A stretch of DNA of 64,000 nucleotides from Verrucomicrobiaceae bacterium (GCA_027488755.1 JAIYAZ010000075.1:190492-254491); one strand, 5' to 3'; shown: positions 44,375 to 53,097, counted from the first letter of the stretch. Made by a program: numbers and translations. The notes: a model not told the origin generated them from the sequence alone.

Positions 44375-44809
44375 GTCGTTCGGCGGCGTCCGCCCGGCGG
44401 GGAAAAACCCCCAGCCCTTTGCGAAGGGCGGCTCCGCCGCCACCAGCCAGTCCTCCCGCTGGAGATCAATCTCCGCCCCGTCCGGCGCGATCACCAAATC
44501 CTCGCGGTGCGAGCCGCCCTCATCGAGCGTGAGCTCCAGCCCCCACACGACCGTGAACAGCCGCCCGCGCAGGCTGGGCGGGAGCGCCGGGGCCACGAAT
44601 GAAAACGCCCGCCGGTCATCCGCCAACGGTTGCTCAAAACCCACCTCCTCCGCCTCGCCCAGGTTCGCAATCCCCGGCCCCTCCAAACGCCAGCCCAGCC
44701 GCAACCGCGCCGCGCGCGGGGCGGCGGCGAGCGTCCAGCTCACCTCGCCGGTGATCGTCTCCCCCGGTTGATAACTGCCCCGCTCCGGGGCGATGTGCAG
44801 CCGGCTCAT
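44369..44809 (-). CDS. Small beta-sandwich protein, arrestin-like style
   Basis: The ATG at 44809 overlaps the DUF3592 stop (ATGA) and gives 146 residues. SYQPGETITGEVSWTL at about 12-27 is the GExVxGxV pattern seen in arrestin-like and Spo0M-like beta sandwiches. The rest alternates hydrophobic and polar residues. No catalytic motif is visible. The same kind of pattern appears in the C-terminal half of the upstream DUF3592 protein, so the two probably share a function. Confidence 0.6.
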   Translation of the reverse strand: MSRLHIAPERGSYQPGETITGEVSWTLAAAPRAARLRLGWRLEGPGIANLGEAEEVGFEQPLADDRRAFSFVAPALPPSLRGRLFTVVWGLELTLDEGGSHREDLVIAPDGAEIDLQREDWLVAAEPPFAKGWGFFPAGRTPPNDS

Positions 44810-45954
44810 GGTTTCAAGGCTCCCGGGGATTCCACCCGCAGCTCGTAGTCGTCGAGCAGGTCGGGCCAGTTCGGCACCTCCCCCCACACGCGAATGGTCC
44901 ACCGAATCCGGGCGTTCCCGAGGTCAAACGTCGGCGGGGCGTCGCGCGGGATCGACACCTCCGCCGTGCCGCGCGCCATTTCAATCCACGAGCCATCCAC
45001 CTCCGCCATCGGCAGCCGCGCAAACACCGCCCGCTCCTGCCGCGTGCCTTTCTGCTGCCGGATCGTCACATCCTCGACGCCCTCCAGAAAAATCCCCATG
45101 CGCCGCAACCTCGACACCGTGCCCGTGAATTCCCACGCCACCCGCAGCGTGCCGCCCGGGCAGGCCCGGCCCGACTCCACCCGCAGCGCGGCCCGCGGAT
45201 TGCGCAGCGCGAGCAGCGTGTAACCCAGCAGGGCGATCAACCCCACCCCGACCAGAACGAACGGCAGCATGAAAATCGTCAGCATCCAATCCGGCCGCCC
45301 CCGCGCCCAGGACGCCACCGCCTCCGCCACAAAAACCCCCGTAATCCCGTTCCAAATCACGGCCGCCAAAAACGCGCCCAGCACCTTCTCTCCGGGCGAC
45401 GCCGCCGCCTTCAACGGCCCAACCTCCTTCACCACCGGCGCGAGCGCCTCCGCCGGATTCCGCTCCCCCTTCCCCGCGGAAAGACCCACCCGCACCGCGA
45501 GCAACCCCAACCCCACGAAAACCAGCGGCATCAATCCAAACAGCGACGACCACCCGAAACCCCGCTCCAGCAGGGCCTCCCCCGGGTTGGCCGGATTCAC
45601 AAAACACGTGATCGGCGTTCCCGACGGATGCCGCCGCACCACCTCCGCCTTCGCCTCGTAACCACTCGAATTCACCGGCATCGCCGACCCGCGATCCGAC
45701 GCATACTCCCGCCCGCCGTATCGATACCGATACTCGATCCGCACCCGGTAGGTCGTGCTCTCGCGGCTTCGACTCTGCCGCACCTCGCTCGCCACCACCG
45801 TGGCCGGAGTGGACACCCACCCGCGCGACTCCCACGCCAGCCGCCATGCCGGCACCGTAAAAAACCAAAACATAGCCAGCCCCGCCGCGAGAAACACCCC
45901 GCCGAAAACAAACACCGCCGCCACCCCGCGGGCCCGCTTTGCCGTCGCCTCCAT
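44806..45954 (-). CDS. DUF3592 membrane protein with C-terminal beta domain
   Basis: The ATG at 45954 gives 382 residues. The first helix (about 8-33) is followed by a DUF3592-type extracytoplasmic region (ATVVASEVRQSRSRESTTYR, VRIEYRYRYGGREYASDR). Further helices lie near 130-155, 190-215 and 225-255. The C-terminal 130 residues are soluble and beta-rich (VESGRACPGGTLRVAWEF), resembling the companion protein encoded immediately downstream. The function is unknown; DUF3592 proteins occur widely in bacterial envelopes. Confidence 0.7.
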   Translation of the reverse strand: MEATAKRARGVAAVFVFGGVFLAAGLAMFWFFTVPAWRLAWESRGWVSTPATVVASEVRQSRSRESTTYRVRIEYRYRYGGREYASDRGSAMPVNSSGYEAKAEVVRRHPSGTPITCFVNPANPGEALLERGFGWSSLFGLMPLVFVGLGLLAVRVGLSAGKGERNPAEALAPVVKEVGPLKAAASPGEKVLGAFLAAVIWNGITGVFVAEAVASWARGRPDWMLTIFMLPFVLVGVGLIALLGYTLLALRNPRAALRVESGRACPGGTLRVAWEFTGTVSRLRRMGIFLEGVEDVTIRQQKGTRQERAVFARLPMAEVDGSWIEMARGTAEVSIPRDAPPTFDLGNARIRWTIRVWGEVPNWPDLLDDYELRVESPGALKP

Positions 45955-46053
45955 GGCCGCGAAATCTGCCCGGCCCCCGCGCAAAAATCGAGCCCGACCT
46001 CGCTGGCGCGACGCCCCCTTGACGCCGCCCCGCCCCCGGTGTTCGCTCCCCGC

Positions 46054-46254
46054 ATGGCGGAAATGGGCAAACTCCTCGTCGTGGCCGGCCTCGTGCTCGC
46101 GGCCGTCGGGGCCTGGATGTGGCTCGGGCGCGGCTTCCGGCTGCCCGGCGACATCGTCATCGAACGCGGCGGCAACACCTTCGCGTTCCCCGTCGTAACG
46201 TGCATCGTCCTCAGCATCGTGATCACCATTCTGCTCAACGTCTTCCGCCGCTGA
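46054..46254 (+). CDS. DUF2905 membrane protein
   Basis: The 66-residue protein has two membrane segments flanking FRLPGDIVIERGGNTFAFPV, the DUF2905 signature. The family is widespread and uncharacterised. Its stop overlaps the ATG of the next gene by one base (TGATG), so translation is coupled. Confidence 0.88.
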   Translation: MAEMGKLLVVAGLVLAAVGAWMWLGRGFRLPGDIVIERGGNTFAFPVVTCIVLSIVITILLNVFRR

Positions 46255-47504
46255 TGCGCCGCGTCCTGCTCCTGCCCATCGGCAGCTCCGGGGACGTGAA
46301 TCCCTTCCTCTGGCTCGGCCGCCTGCTCCACGCCCGCGGCCACGCCGTCACCGTCCTCGCCAACGCCGTCTTCGGCGACACCATCCGCCGCCTCGGCCTC
46401 GACTTCGCGGAATTCGGCGACGAGGCGGAATACCACGCCCTCCTCGATCACCCCGACGTCTGGGACCCCATCAAGGGCCCGCCGCTCGTCCTCCGTTACG
46501 CCGGCGACGTCACCCGCCGCCACTACGACCTCATCGCCGCCGCCGCGGGCACCGACCGTCCGCTCGTCCTCGCGCCCGCCACCGCTTTCGCGGCGCAAAT
46601 CGCGCGCCAGACCCTCGGCCTGCCCGTCGTCTCCGTGCACCTCCAGCCGTGCATCTACCTCACCGTGGGCGACACCGCCTACGTGGCCCGCGGCTTCGGC
46701 TGGCTGCGCGCCCTGCCCGCCCCGCTCAAACGCGCCCTCTTCGCCGGCATCCGCGCCCGCATCGGCGCGGAGGTCACCCCCGGCGTGCGCCGCGCCGCCC
46801 ACGAACTCGGCGTGCCCGCGCCGCGCCATCCCTTCCGCGACTGGTGGCAATCCCCCGACGGCGCGCTCTGCCTCTGGCCGGAATGGTATGGCCCCCCGCA
46901 GCCCGAGTGGCGAGGCGCCACCGCCGTCGGCTTCCCGCTCTACGACCTCGCCGACCACGTCCCGCCCGCGCCGGAACTGGAGGCCTTCCTCGCCGCGGGC
47001 GCCCCGCCGGTGGTCTTCACCGCCGGCACCGCCATGGCGCAGGGCGCCGGCTTCTTCGCCGTCGCGGCGGAAGCCGTCCGCCTCACCGGCCGCCGCGCGA
47101 TCTTCGCCACGAAATTCCCCGCGCGCCTGCCCGCCGACCTGCCGGCGGACATTTTCGTCACACCCTACGCCCCCTTCAGCGCGCTCCTGCCCCGCTGCGC
47201 GGGCCTCGTGCACCACGGCGGCATCGGCACCACCGCGCAGGCCCTCGCCGCCGGCATCCCCCAGCTCGTGCAGCCGTTTTCGCACGACCAGCCCGACAAC
47301 GCCGCCCGACTCCTGCGCCTCGGCGTCGGCACCCGGCTCTGGCGGCACGAGTTCAGCCCCGCCCACCTCGCGCGGGAACTCGCCGCGTTCGCGGATCCCG
47401 CCCGCCTCGCCCGTTGCGCGGAACTCGCCCGCCGCATCCGGCAGCACGACCCCGCCGCCCGCGCGCTCGAGGCCCTCGCGCCCTTTCTCACCGATGTCCG
47501 CTGA
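46254..47504 (+). CDS. UGT-type glycosyltransferase (GT1)
   Basis: The 416-residue protein has a GT-B fold. MRRVLLLPIGSSGDVNPFLW is the N-terminal loop, and the C-terminal donor domain contains FVTPYAPFSALLPRCAGLVH, HGGIGTTAQALAAGIPQLVQ and PFSHDQPDNAARL near 320-355, the signature of UDP-sugar glycosyltransferases acting on lipids, sterols or antibiotics. The substrate is unknown. It is coupled to DUF2905 upstream and overlaps the N-acetyltransferase gene by 11 bases. Confidence 0.92.
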   Translation: MRRVLLLPIGSSGDVNPFLWLGRLLHARGHAVTVLANAVFGDTIRRLGLDFAEFGDEAEYHALLDHPDVWDPIKGPPLVLRYAGDVTRRHYDLIAAAAGTDRPLVLAPATAFAAQIARQTLGLPVVSVHLQPCIYLTVGDTAYVARGFGWLRALPAPLKRALFAGIRARIGAEVTPGVRRAAHELGVPAPRHPFRDWWQSPDGALCLWPEWYGPPQPEWRGATAVGFPLYDLADHVPPAPELEAFLAAGAPPVVFTAGTAMAQGAGFFAVAAEAVRLTGRRAIFATKFPARLPADLPADIFVTPYAPFSALLPRCAGLVHHGGIGTTAQALAAGIPQLVQPFSHDQPDNAARLLRLGVGTRLWRHEFSPAHLARELAAFADPARLARCAELARRIRQHDPAARALEALAPFLTDVR

Positions 47505-48327
47505 AACTCCCTTCCCGCTCGACGCCTACCTCGCCCGCATCGGCTGGTCCGGCCCGGTCGCCCTGGATCTCCCCACGCTCACCGCCCTGCACCGCCACCA
47601 ACTCTTCGCGATCCCCTTCGAGAACGTGAACCCCTGGTGCGGCATCCCCGCGGAGCTCGATCCCGCCCGCCTCGCCGCCAAGCTGCTCGCGCCCGGCCGC
47701 GGCGGCTACTGCTTCGAACTCAACGGCCTGCTCCACCACGCCCTGGCCGCCGCCGGCTTCCGCCCCCGCCGCCTCATGGCCCGCGTCGCCACCAGCCCCG
47801 GCGTGTATGGACCCCGCACCCACGAAATCCTCACCGTGGAAATCGCCGGCCAGCCCTGGCTCTGCGACGTCGGCTTCGGCGGCAACGGCCTCATCGAGCC
47901 GATCCCCCTCCGCGCGGGCGTCGAGGTCACGCAGTCCCACGGCCGCTACCGCCTGCTCGCCGACGAAACCTACGGCTACCGGCTCGAACACGCCCGCCCG
48001 ACGGGCTGGTTTCCGAACTACGCCTTCTCCCTCGAGCCCTTTCTGCCGGTCGATTCCCACGTCCTCAACCACTTCATCTCCCGGTCGCCCGATTCGATCT
48101 TCACGCGCACGCTCATCGTCGTGCGCACGACGCCGACGGAACGCCGCCTCCTCGTGGCCGATCAATTCAAGGTCCGCGCCCTCGACGGCCAAACCACCGC
48201 CCGCGCCACGCTGACGACCACCGCGGAACTCCGCGCGCGCCTCGCCGACGATTTCGCCATCCACCTCCCCGCCGACTTCCCGCTCCGCGCCCTGCAGCCC
48301 GCCCCCGCGGGCCTGCGCGACATCTGA
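47494..48327 (+). CDS. nat: Arylamine N-acetyltransferase
   Basis: The ATG at 47494 gives 277 residues, the family norm. The catalytic triad is complete: Cys73 in RGGYCFELN, His110 in RTHEILTV and Asp125 in CDVGFGGNG. It transfers acetyl from acetyl-CoA to arylamines or hydrazines, or acts on other small acceptors. In the context of a GT1 enzyme it may decorate a natural product or lipid; that is inference. It overlaps the glycosyltransferase gene by 11 bases. Confidence 0.93.
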   Translation: MSAETPFPLDAYLARIGWSGPVALDLPTLTALHRHQLFAIPFENVNPWCGIPAELDPARLAAKLLAPGRGGYCFELNGLLHHALAAAGFRPRRLMARVATSPGVYGPRTHEILTVEIAGQPWLCDVGFGGNGLIEPIPLRAGVEVTQSHGRYRLLADETYGYRLEHARPTGWFPNYAFSLEPFLPVDSHVLNHFISRSPDSIFTRTLIVVRTTPTERRLLVADQFKVRALDGQTTARATLTTTAELRARLADDFAIHLPADFPLRALQPAPAGLRDI

Positions 48328-48328
48328 C

Positions 48329-48517
48329 TCAATCCGTCAGGTCGTCCAGCGCCGGCTCCAGACCCGGCAGCTTGCGCGGTTTGCAGAGCACCTTCGAGGT
48401 GTTCGCCACCCGCGCGCACTTCCGGCAATACCACCGCGGCTCGCGGACGATTTCCGCAAGCGCATCGGCGCGCTTTTCGAGGTCCTTTTTGGACCAGTCG
48501 CAGAGGGTTTTGGCCAT
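48329..48517 (-). CDS. Cys-rich 62-residue protein
   Basis: A 62-residue protein with basic and acidic helices at the N-terminus and then WYCRKCARVANTSKVLCKP. Three cysteines (30, 33 and 44) in a zinc-ribbon-like spacing, with a Lys-rich surround, suggest a small metal- or nucleic-acid-binding protein. It ends one base from the N-acetyltransferase stop (convergent) and starts divergently from dps, so a common regulatory region lies between. No family name is known to me. Confidence 0.65.
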   Translation of the reverse strand: MAKTLCDWSKKDLEKRADALAEIVREPRWYCRKCARVANTSKVLCKPRKLPGLEPALDDLTD

Positions 48518-48552
48518 GGCACGAAAACGTCACGTTACCGCGCATCCCCGGG

Positions 48553-48590
48553 TTGCGAAAGTTGCGATATCACTTTAGAATCATTCTAAA
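48553..48590 (+). promoter_or_regulatory. dps promoter overlapped by a perfect 17-bp palindrome
   Basis: A sigma-70-like promoter reads TTGCGA (48553-48558), 17-bp spacer and TAGAAT (48576-48581). The perfect palindrome TTTAGAATCATTCTAAA (48574-48590) covers the -10 box. This is the 7-1-7 pattern of Fur-superfamily operators: it fits PerR-type boxes and, equally, the iron control element TTTAGAA-N3-TTCTAAA bound by Irr. Binding here would block the polymerase. Which regulator acts is not known. Confidence 0.8.
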
Positions 48591-48600
48591 TCCTGCACCT

Positions 48601-49074
48601 ATGAGCACCACCACCGCCACCAAAACCACCTCCGACGCCGTCGCCAAATCCCTCGCCACCCTGCTGGCCGATTCCTACGCGCTGATGGGCCAGACCCACC
48701 TCGCCCACTGGAACGTAGAAGGCCCAGCCTTCTTCCAGCTCCACGTCGCCTTCCAGGCCCAATACGAGGAACTCTTCACCGCCATCGACGAAATCGCCGA
48801 ACGCCTCCGCGCCCTCGACGTTTACGCCCCCGGCGGCCTCACCACCCTCGCGAAGGGCTCTGCCATCACCGAGCAGACCGTCGGTCCCGCCCCCGCGAAG
48901 GACTTCGTCGCCCACCTCATCGAATCCCACGAAATCCTCGTCGGCTCCGCCCTGGAACTCCGCAAAGCCAGCGAAGCCGCCGGCGACCTCGAGACCCAGG
49001 ACCTCGCCATCAAGCGCGTCCAGACCCACGAAAAAACCCTCTGGATGCTCAAGAGCTTCCTGAAAAACCTCTAA
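48601..49074 (+). CDS. dps: Dps ferritin-like DNA-protection protein
   Basis: The ATG at 48601 gives 157 residues, the size of Dps. The ferroxidase motif is complete in style: THLAHWNVEGPAFFQLH near 32-48, followed by DEIAERLRALD near 63-73. Dps forms a 12-subunit shell that oxidises and stores iron with peroxide. An N-terminal tail with Lys and Thr is present. The promoter carries a Fur-superfamily palindrome and a terminator follows at 49093, so it is a single-gene transcript. Confidence 0.95.
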   Translation: MSTTTATKTTSDAVAKSLATLLADSYALMGQTHLAHWNVEGPAFFQLHVAFQAQYEELFTAIDEIAERLRALDVYAPGGLTTLAKGSAITEQTVGPAPAKDFVAHLIESHEILVGSALELRKASEAAGDLETQDLAIKRVQTHEKTLWMLKSFLKNL

Positions 49075-49092
49075 GCGACACCCGCCCCTTCC

Positions 49093-49129
49093 AGGTGCGC
49101 CCGGCCCCCGGCCCGGCGCGCCTTTTTTT
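49093..49129 (+). terminator. Rho-independent terminator after dps
   Basis: AGGTGCGCC pairs with GGCGCGCCT (one G-T pair) across a 13-nt loop, followed by TTTTTTT. It lies 19 bases after the dps stop. Confidence 0.85.
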
Positions 49130-49151
49130 GTCCCCGGGATGATTTGCTCAT

Positions 49152-49172
49152 TGCGACTCGATCTCAGTCGCA
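49152..49172 (+). promoter_or_regulatory. Inverted repeat TGCGACT-N7-AGTCGCA before the 141-residue gene
   Basis: TGCGACT (49152-49158) and AGTCGCA (49166-49172) are perfect inverted copies with a 7-bp spacer, 15 bases before the ATG at 49188. CATAAA at 49171 could be a -10 box. It resembles operators of metalloregulators such as Fur or Zur in form, and lies beside a metal-transport operon. No regulator is proven. Confidence 0.65.
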
Positions 49173-49187
49173 TAAAGTGAGCTTTCC

Positions 49188-49613
49188 ATGAACGACGCCG
49201 CTTCCGCCGCCCCCGCTCCCGCCCCGTGGCGCGCCCAGGCGGCCCGCGTCGTGGAGGAGCTCTTTCCCGCGACGCCGCCGGAGACCTGGAATGACCTGCT
49301 CGACCTGCGCGCGCACCTTCTTGCCGGGCAGGATTGGAACGCCGCGCTCGACCTTTTCCTCCGCTGCCGGGAGCGGCTCGAAGCCGGGCATTACCTGCCC
49401 TTTTACCGCCTGCGCCGCCTGCTCACCGCCAGTCTGCGCCTCGAGGCCGGCGAGGAAACCGCCGCCCCGCTCCGCCCGCTTGCCGAGCTCCTCAACCGCC
49501 ACCCCGCGTCCCTGGCGGACCTCAAACGCGCCGTTCGCCGCGAGATCTTCGAACACGCGCTCGAGCTCCCGCGCAACGCCCGCGTGCCGCTCCACGTCGT
49601 CGAGCGGCTCTAG
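49188..49613 (+). CDS. Helical protein of unknown function, 141 residues
   Basis: The protein begins with an Ala/Pro-rich stretch, then is almost wholly alpha-helical (for example WNDLLDLRAHLLAGQDWNAA, LKRAVRREIFEHALELPRN). No signal peptide or metal motif is visible. The strong ORF and the operator-like repeat before it make it a likely gene. It is convergent with the metal permease gene and overlaps it by 4 bases. No family is recognised. Confidence 0.6.
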   Translation: MNDAASAAPAPAPWRAQAARVVEELFPATPPETWNDLLDLRAHLLAGQDWNAALDLFLRCRERLEAGHYLPFYRLRRLLTASLRLEAGEETAAPLRPLAELLNRHPASLADLKRAVRREIFEHALELPRNARVPLHVVERL

Positions 49614-50473
49614 GCCGCCGCCGCCCGCCGCACCGCAAACATCCCGCGCTTCGGCGCAAAGAGCATCGCGAGCAGGAATTGCAGCCCCTGCGCCAGCACG
49701 ATGCAGGCGCCCGTCGCGCCGTTGATGAAAAAGCTCACGTAAACCCCCGCCACGCAGGACAACACCGCGCTCGCCGCCGCGATCCCGAGCATGCGCGAAA
49801 AGCGGTCCGTCAACAGCCCGGCCACGCAGCCCGGCGTGATGAGCATCGCGATCACGAGAATGATTCCCACCGCCTGCAGCGAGACGACGATCGTCAGCGC
49901 CAGCAGCGCGAGCAGGGTGTAGTGGAGGACGCCGACGTTCAGCCCGAGGGCCCGCGCGTGGCTCGGGTCGAAGCAATACAGCAGCAGATCATGCCGGCGC
50001 GCGAAGACCACGCCGAGCGTGACCGCGGCCATCCCCAGCGTCTGCCACACCTGCTCCGGCGCGATGCCCAGCAGGCTGCCGAAAAGGATGTGGTTGAGGT
50101 GCAGTTCCGTCTCGATCTTGGAAAACATCACCAGCCCCAGCGCAAAGAGACCCGTGAACACCACGCCCATCACCGTGTCCTCCTTCACCCGGCTGTGCGC
50201 GCGGATGTAACCCGTCGCCACCGAGCAGAACAACCCCGCGGCAAACGCGCCGAGCGCCAGCGGCACGCCCGCGAGATACGCCAGCACGATCCCCGGCAGC
50301 ACCGCGTGCGACACCGCATCGCCCATGAGCGACCAGCCCTTGAGCACAAGGTAACACGAGAGCACCGCGCACACGCCGCCCACCACCGCGCCGACCAGCA
50401 GCGCCTCAAGCATGAAGCCGAACTGGAAGGGCGCGAGCGGGTCCGCCCACCAGAGTTCCCACGCCGCGCTCAT
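49610..50473 (-). CDS. Metal ABC transporter permease (MntD/TroD type)
   Basis: The ATG at 50473 gives 287 residues with about 8 membrane helices. The conserved cytoplasmic loop GWSLMGDAVSHAVLPGIVLA near 46 is diagnostic of the Mn/Zn/Fe ABC-3 permease family, and LITPGCVAGLLTDRF near 219 is also typical. It is the second permease of the operon, coupled by ATGA to the first. Two-permease importers of the TroABCD/MntABCD type usually take up manganese, sometimes zinc or iron. Confidence 0.93.
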   Translation of the reverse strand: MSAAWELWWADPLAPFQFGFMLEALLVGAVVGGVCAVLSCYLVLKGWSLMGDAVSHAVLPGIVLAYLAGVPLALGAFAAGLFCSVATGYIRAHSRVKEDTVMGVVFTGLFALGLVMFSKIETELHLNHILFGSLLGIAPEQVWQTLGMAAVTLGVVFARRHDLLLYCFDPSHARALGLNVGVLHYTLLALLALTIVVSLQAVGIILVIAMLITPGCVAGLLTDRFSRMLGIAAASAVLSCVAGVYVSFFINGATGACIVLAQGLQFLLAMLFAPKRGMFAVRRAAAA

Positions 50474-51330
50474 GCCGGCACCTCCGTCGCCTCGCGGCCC
50501 CGCAGCCGCCGCGTCGCCAGCACGCCGTGCTTGGGCGCAAACACCCACGCGGCCACGAACACCAGCGTCTGCAGCGTGACGATGCACCCGCCCACCGAGC
50601 CGTCCACGAAGTAGCTCGCGTAGGCCCCGGCAAACGAAACGACCGTTCCCAGCGCGCAGGCAATGCCCAGCATGCGCCCGAACCGGTCGGTGAGCAGGTA
50701 GGCGGTCGCCCCCGGCGTGACGAGCATGGCCACGACAAGGAGCGCGCCGACGGCCTGCAGCGCCGCGACGGCGGTGGCGGAAAGCAGAGCCAGCAGGAGG
50801 TAACGCAGCGCGGTGGGGTTGAGCCCCATGGCGCGGGCCTGATGCGGGTCGAAGCAGAAAAGCAGCAGGTCGCGCCACTTCAGCGCCAACACGAGCAGGC
50901 TCACCCCGGAGATGATCAGCACCTGGAGGATATCGCCGTCCGAGATGCCCAGCATGTTGCCGAAGACGACGGTCTTGAGGTTGATGTTGCTAGGGTAGAG
51001 CGAAATCAAGAGCAGGCCGGCGGCAAAGAAGGTCGTGAAGACCACGCCGATCACCGCGTCCTCGCGCACGGGGGTCCGCGCCTTGACGAAGCCCATGCCA
51101 AATGCCGCCAGCAGCCCGGTGAAAAACGCGCCGAGCGCGAAGGGCAGCCCGAGGATCGCCGCGAGCGCCACGCCGGGCACAACGCTGTGCGAGAGCGCGT
51201 CGCCCATGAGCGACCAGCCCTTGAGCGTGACGAAGCACGAGAGGAACGCGCTCACCCCGCCGATGAGCGCACTCACGAACATGGCCTTGAGCATGTATTC
51301 GTAGTGGAACGGCACGAGCAGGGCGTCCAT
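50470..51330 (-). CDS. Metal ABC transporter permease (MntC/TroC type)
   Basis: The 286-residue protein is a paralogue of the downstream permease, with the same loop GWSLMGDALSHSVVPGVALA near 38 and LVTPGATAYLLTDRFGRML near 216. It is coupled to the ATPase gene by one overlapping base. The pair forms the membrane channel of the importer. It starts [18 protein letters not shown], with no signal peptide as expected. Confidence 0.93.
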   Translation of the reverse strand: MDALLVPFHYEYMLKAMFVSALIGGVSAFLSCFVTLKGWSLMGDALSHSVVPGVALAAILGLPFALGAFFTGLLAAFGMGFVKARTPVREDAVIGVVFTTFFAAGLLLISLYPSNINLKTVVFGNMLGISDGDILQVLIISGVSLLVLALKWRDLLLFCFDPHQARAMGLNPTALRYLLLALLSATAVAALQAVGALLVVAMLVTPGATAYLLTDRFGRMLGIACALGTVVSFAGAYASYFVDGSVGGCIVTLQTLVFVAAWVFAPKHGVLATRRLRGREATEVPA

Positions 51331-52193
51331 CAGTCCTCCTTGTCCGTGCGGCGTTCGAGGTGGCCGCCGCGCCCGAAAACGACCGGGCGCTCGTCGTCGG
51401 TGAGCAGCGTCACCGCGCGGCCGTCGCTGTCGTCGACCGTGGATTTATCGAGCCGGAAGTGCCGCAGCGCGCCGCCAAAGGCCCGGGCGAGATTCTCCTC
51501 GGTGAAAACTTCCGCCGTGGGCCCGCTGGCCAGCACGGTGCGGTTGATGAGGACGACCTGATCGCAGAAATCCGGAACCGAGCCGAGGTTGTGCGTGGAG
51601 ACGAGCATGATATGGCCGGCGGCGCGGAGTTCGCGCAGCAGGTCGATGATCGCGGCCTCTGTCTTCACGTCCACGCCCGTGAAAGGCTCGTCGAGCAGGA
51701 TCACCCGGCCGCCCTGCGCGAGCGCCCGCGCGAGGAACACCCGCTTTTTCTGCCCGCCGGAAAGCTCGCCGATCTGGCGGTCGCGATACTCCCACATGCG
51801 CACCCGTTCCAAACTTTCGCGCACGCGCTCGCGGTCCTCCGCGCGCGCCTGGCGCAGGAAGTTCATGTAACCGTAGCGACCCATCATCACGACATCGTGC
51901 ACGCTCACGGGGAAGGTCCAGTCGACCTCCTCGGCCTGCGGCACGTAGGCGACCCAGTTGCGCCGCTGGGCCTGCCGCACGGGCAGGCCGCCCATCGTCA
52001 CGGTGCCGCGCCCGGGCTGGACGAAACCCATGATGGCCTTGAAGAGCGTGGACTTGCCGCTGCCGTTCACGCCGACGAGCGCGCAGATCGAGCCGGCGGC
52101 GAGAGCAAACGAGGCGTCGCGCAGGGCGGTGTGGCCGTTGTTGTAGGTGACGGTTACGTCGGTCACCCGCACGTCGATCGGGGCTTCGTTCAT
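51330..52193 (-). CDS. Metal ABC transporter ATP-binding protein (MntB/TroB type)
   Basis: The 287-residue ATPase has Walker [10 protein letters not shown] (about 38-46), signature [15 protein letters not shown] (about 139) and Walker [13 protein letters not shown]. The H-loop is [12 protein letters not shown]. The extended C-terminus (from about 245) is unusually long and hydrophilic. It powers the importer with the two permeases and the binding protein. The start overlaps the substrate-binding gene stop by 4 bases. Confidence 0.94.
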   Translation of the reverse strand: MNEAPIDVRVTDVTVTYNNGHTALRDASFALAAGSICALVGVNGSGKSTLFKAIMGFVQPGRGTVTMGGLPVRQAQRRNWVAYVPQAEEVDWTFPVSVHDVVMMGRYGYMNFLRQARAEDRERVRESLERVRMWEYRDRQIGELSGGQKKRVFLARALAQGGRVILLDEPFTGVDVKTEAAIIDLLRELRAAGHIMLVSTHNLGSVPDFCDQVVLINRTVLASGPTAEVFTEENLARAFGGALRHFRLDKSTVDDSDGRAVTLLTDDERPVVFGRGGHLERRTDKED

Positions 52194-53089
52194 GGCGTGG
52201 TGAATCCCTTCACGATGAGGTCGGCGTTATAGCGAAGCAGGTCGAGGTAGGTCGGGGCGGGCCCGTCGGGGCCGGTGAGCGAGTCCACGTAAAGCACGCC
52301 GCCGAAGCGGGCACCGGTTTCCTTCGCGACCTGGCGCATCGCCTTGTCGCTGATCGTGCTCTCGCTGAACACGACGGGAATCTTCGCCGCGCGCACGGCG
52401 TCCACGACCTTGCGCACCTGCTGCGGAGTGCCCTCCTCGTCGGCGTTCACCGGCCAGAGGTAAAGCTGCCCGAGGCCGTAGTCGCGCGTGAGGTAGGAAA
52501 ACGCGCCCTCGCTCGTCACCAGCGTGCGTTCGTTGGCGGGAATCTCCGCCAACTTCGCGCGCAGCGGGGCGTCGATGGCCTTCAGCTTTTCGGTGTAGGC
52601 GGCGGCGTTCGCGGCGTAGGCGGCGGCGTTGGCGGGGTCGATCTGCGTGAGGGCGCGGCGGATGTTCTCCACGTAAATGACGGCGTTGGCCGGCGACATC
52701 CAGGTGTGCGGGTTCGGCTTCCCGCCGTAGGGCCCCTCGGAAATGCCGATGGGTGTGATTCCCTCGGTGAGCACCGCGCTGGGCACCCCGCGCACGCCGC
52801 CGAGGAATTTCTCAAACCACCGCTCAAGCCCCATGCCGTTCCAGAGCACGAGATCGGCCCGCTGCGCCTTCACGATGTCGAGCGGCGTCGGCTCGTATTC
52901 GTGGATCTCCGCGCCCGGCTTGGTGATGGATTCCACCACTGCCCGGTCGCCCGCCACGTTCTGCGCCATGTCCTGAATGACGGTGAACGTCGTGAGAACG
53001 CGCGGTTTGTCCGCCCAAAGCGCCCCCGCCGGCAGCAATCCCGCCGCCATACCCACCAAACAAACCCGCAGCAATCGCATCATGTTCAT
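52190..53089 (-). CDS. Metal ABC transporter substrate-binding protein (MntA/TroA type)
   Basis: The 299-residue protein has a signal peptide (about 1-26). The four metal ligands of cluster A-I proteins can be placed by motif: His63 (EIHEYEPTP), His128 (PHTWMSP), Glu194 (TSEGAFSY) and Asp269 (YVDSLT). Glu at the third site, as in PsaA and MntC, rather than His as in ZnuA, favours Mn or Fe over Zn. First gene of the importer operon, with a promoter and operator just upstream. Confidence 0.93.
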   Translation of the reverse strand: MNMMRLLRVCLVGMAAGLLPAGALWADKPRVLTTFTVIQDMAQNVAGDRAVVESITKPGAEIHEYEPTPLDIVKAQRADLVLWNGMGLERWFEKFLGGVRGVPSAVLTEGITPIGISEGPYGGKPNPHTWMSPANAVIYVENIRRALTQIDPANAAAYAANAAAYTEKLKAIDAPLRAKLAEIPANERTLVTSEGAFSYLTRDYGLGQLYLWPVNADEEGTPQQVRKVVDAVRAAKIPVVFSESTISDKAMRQVAKETGARFGGVLYVDSLTGPDGPAPTYLDLLRYNADLIVKGFTTP

Positions 53090-53097
53090 CCCCGTTT

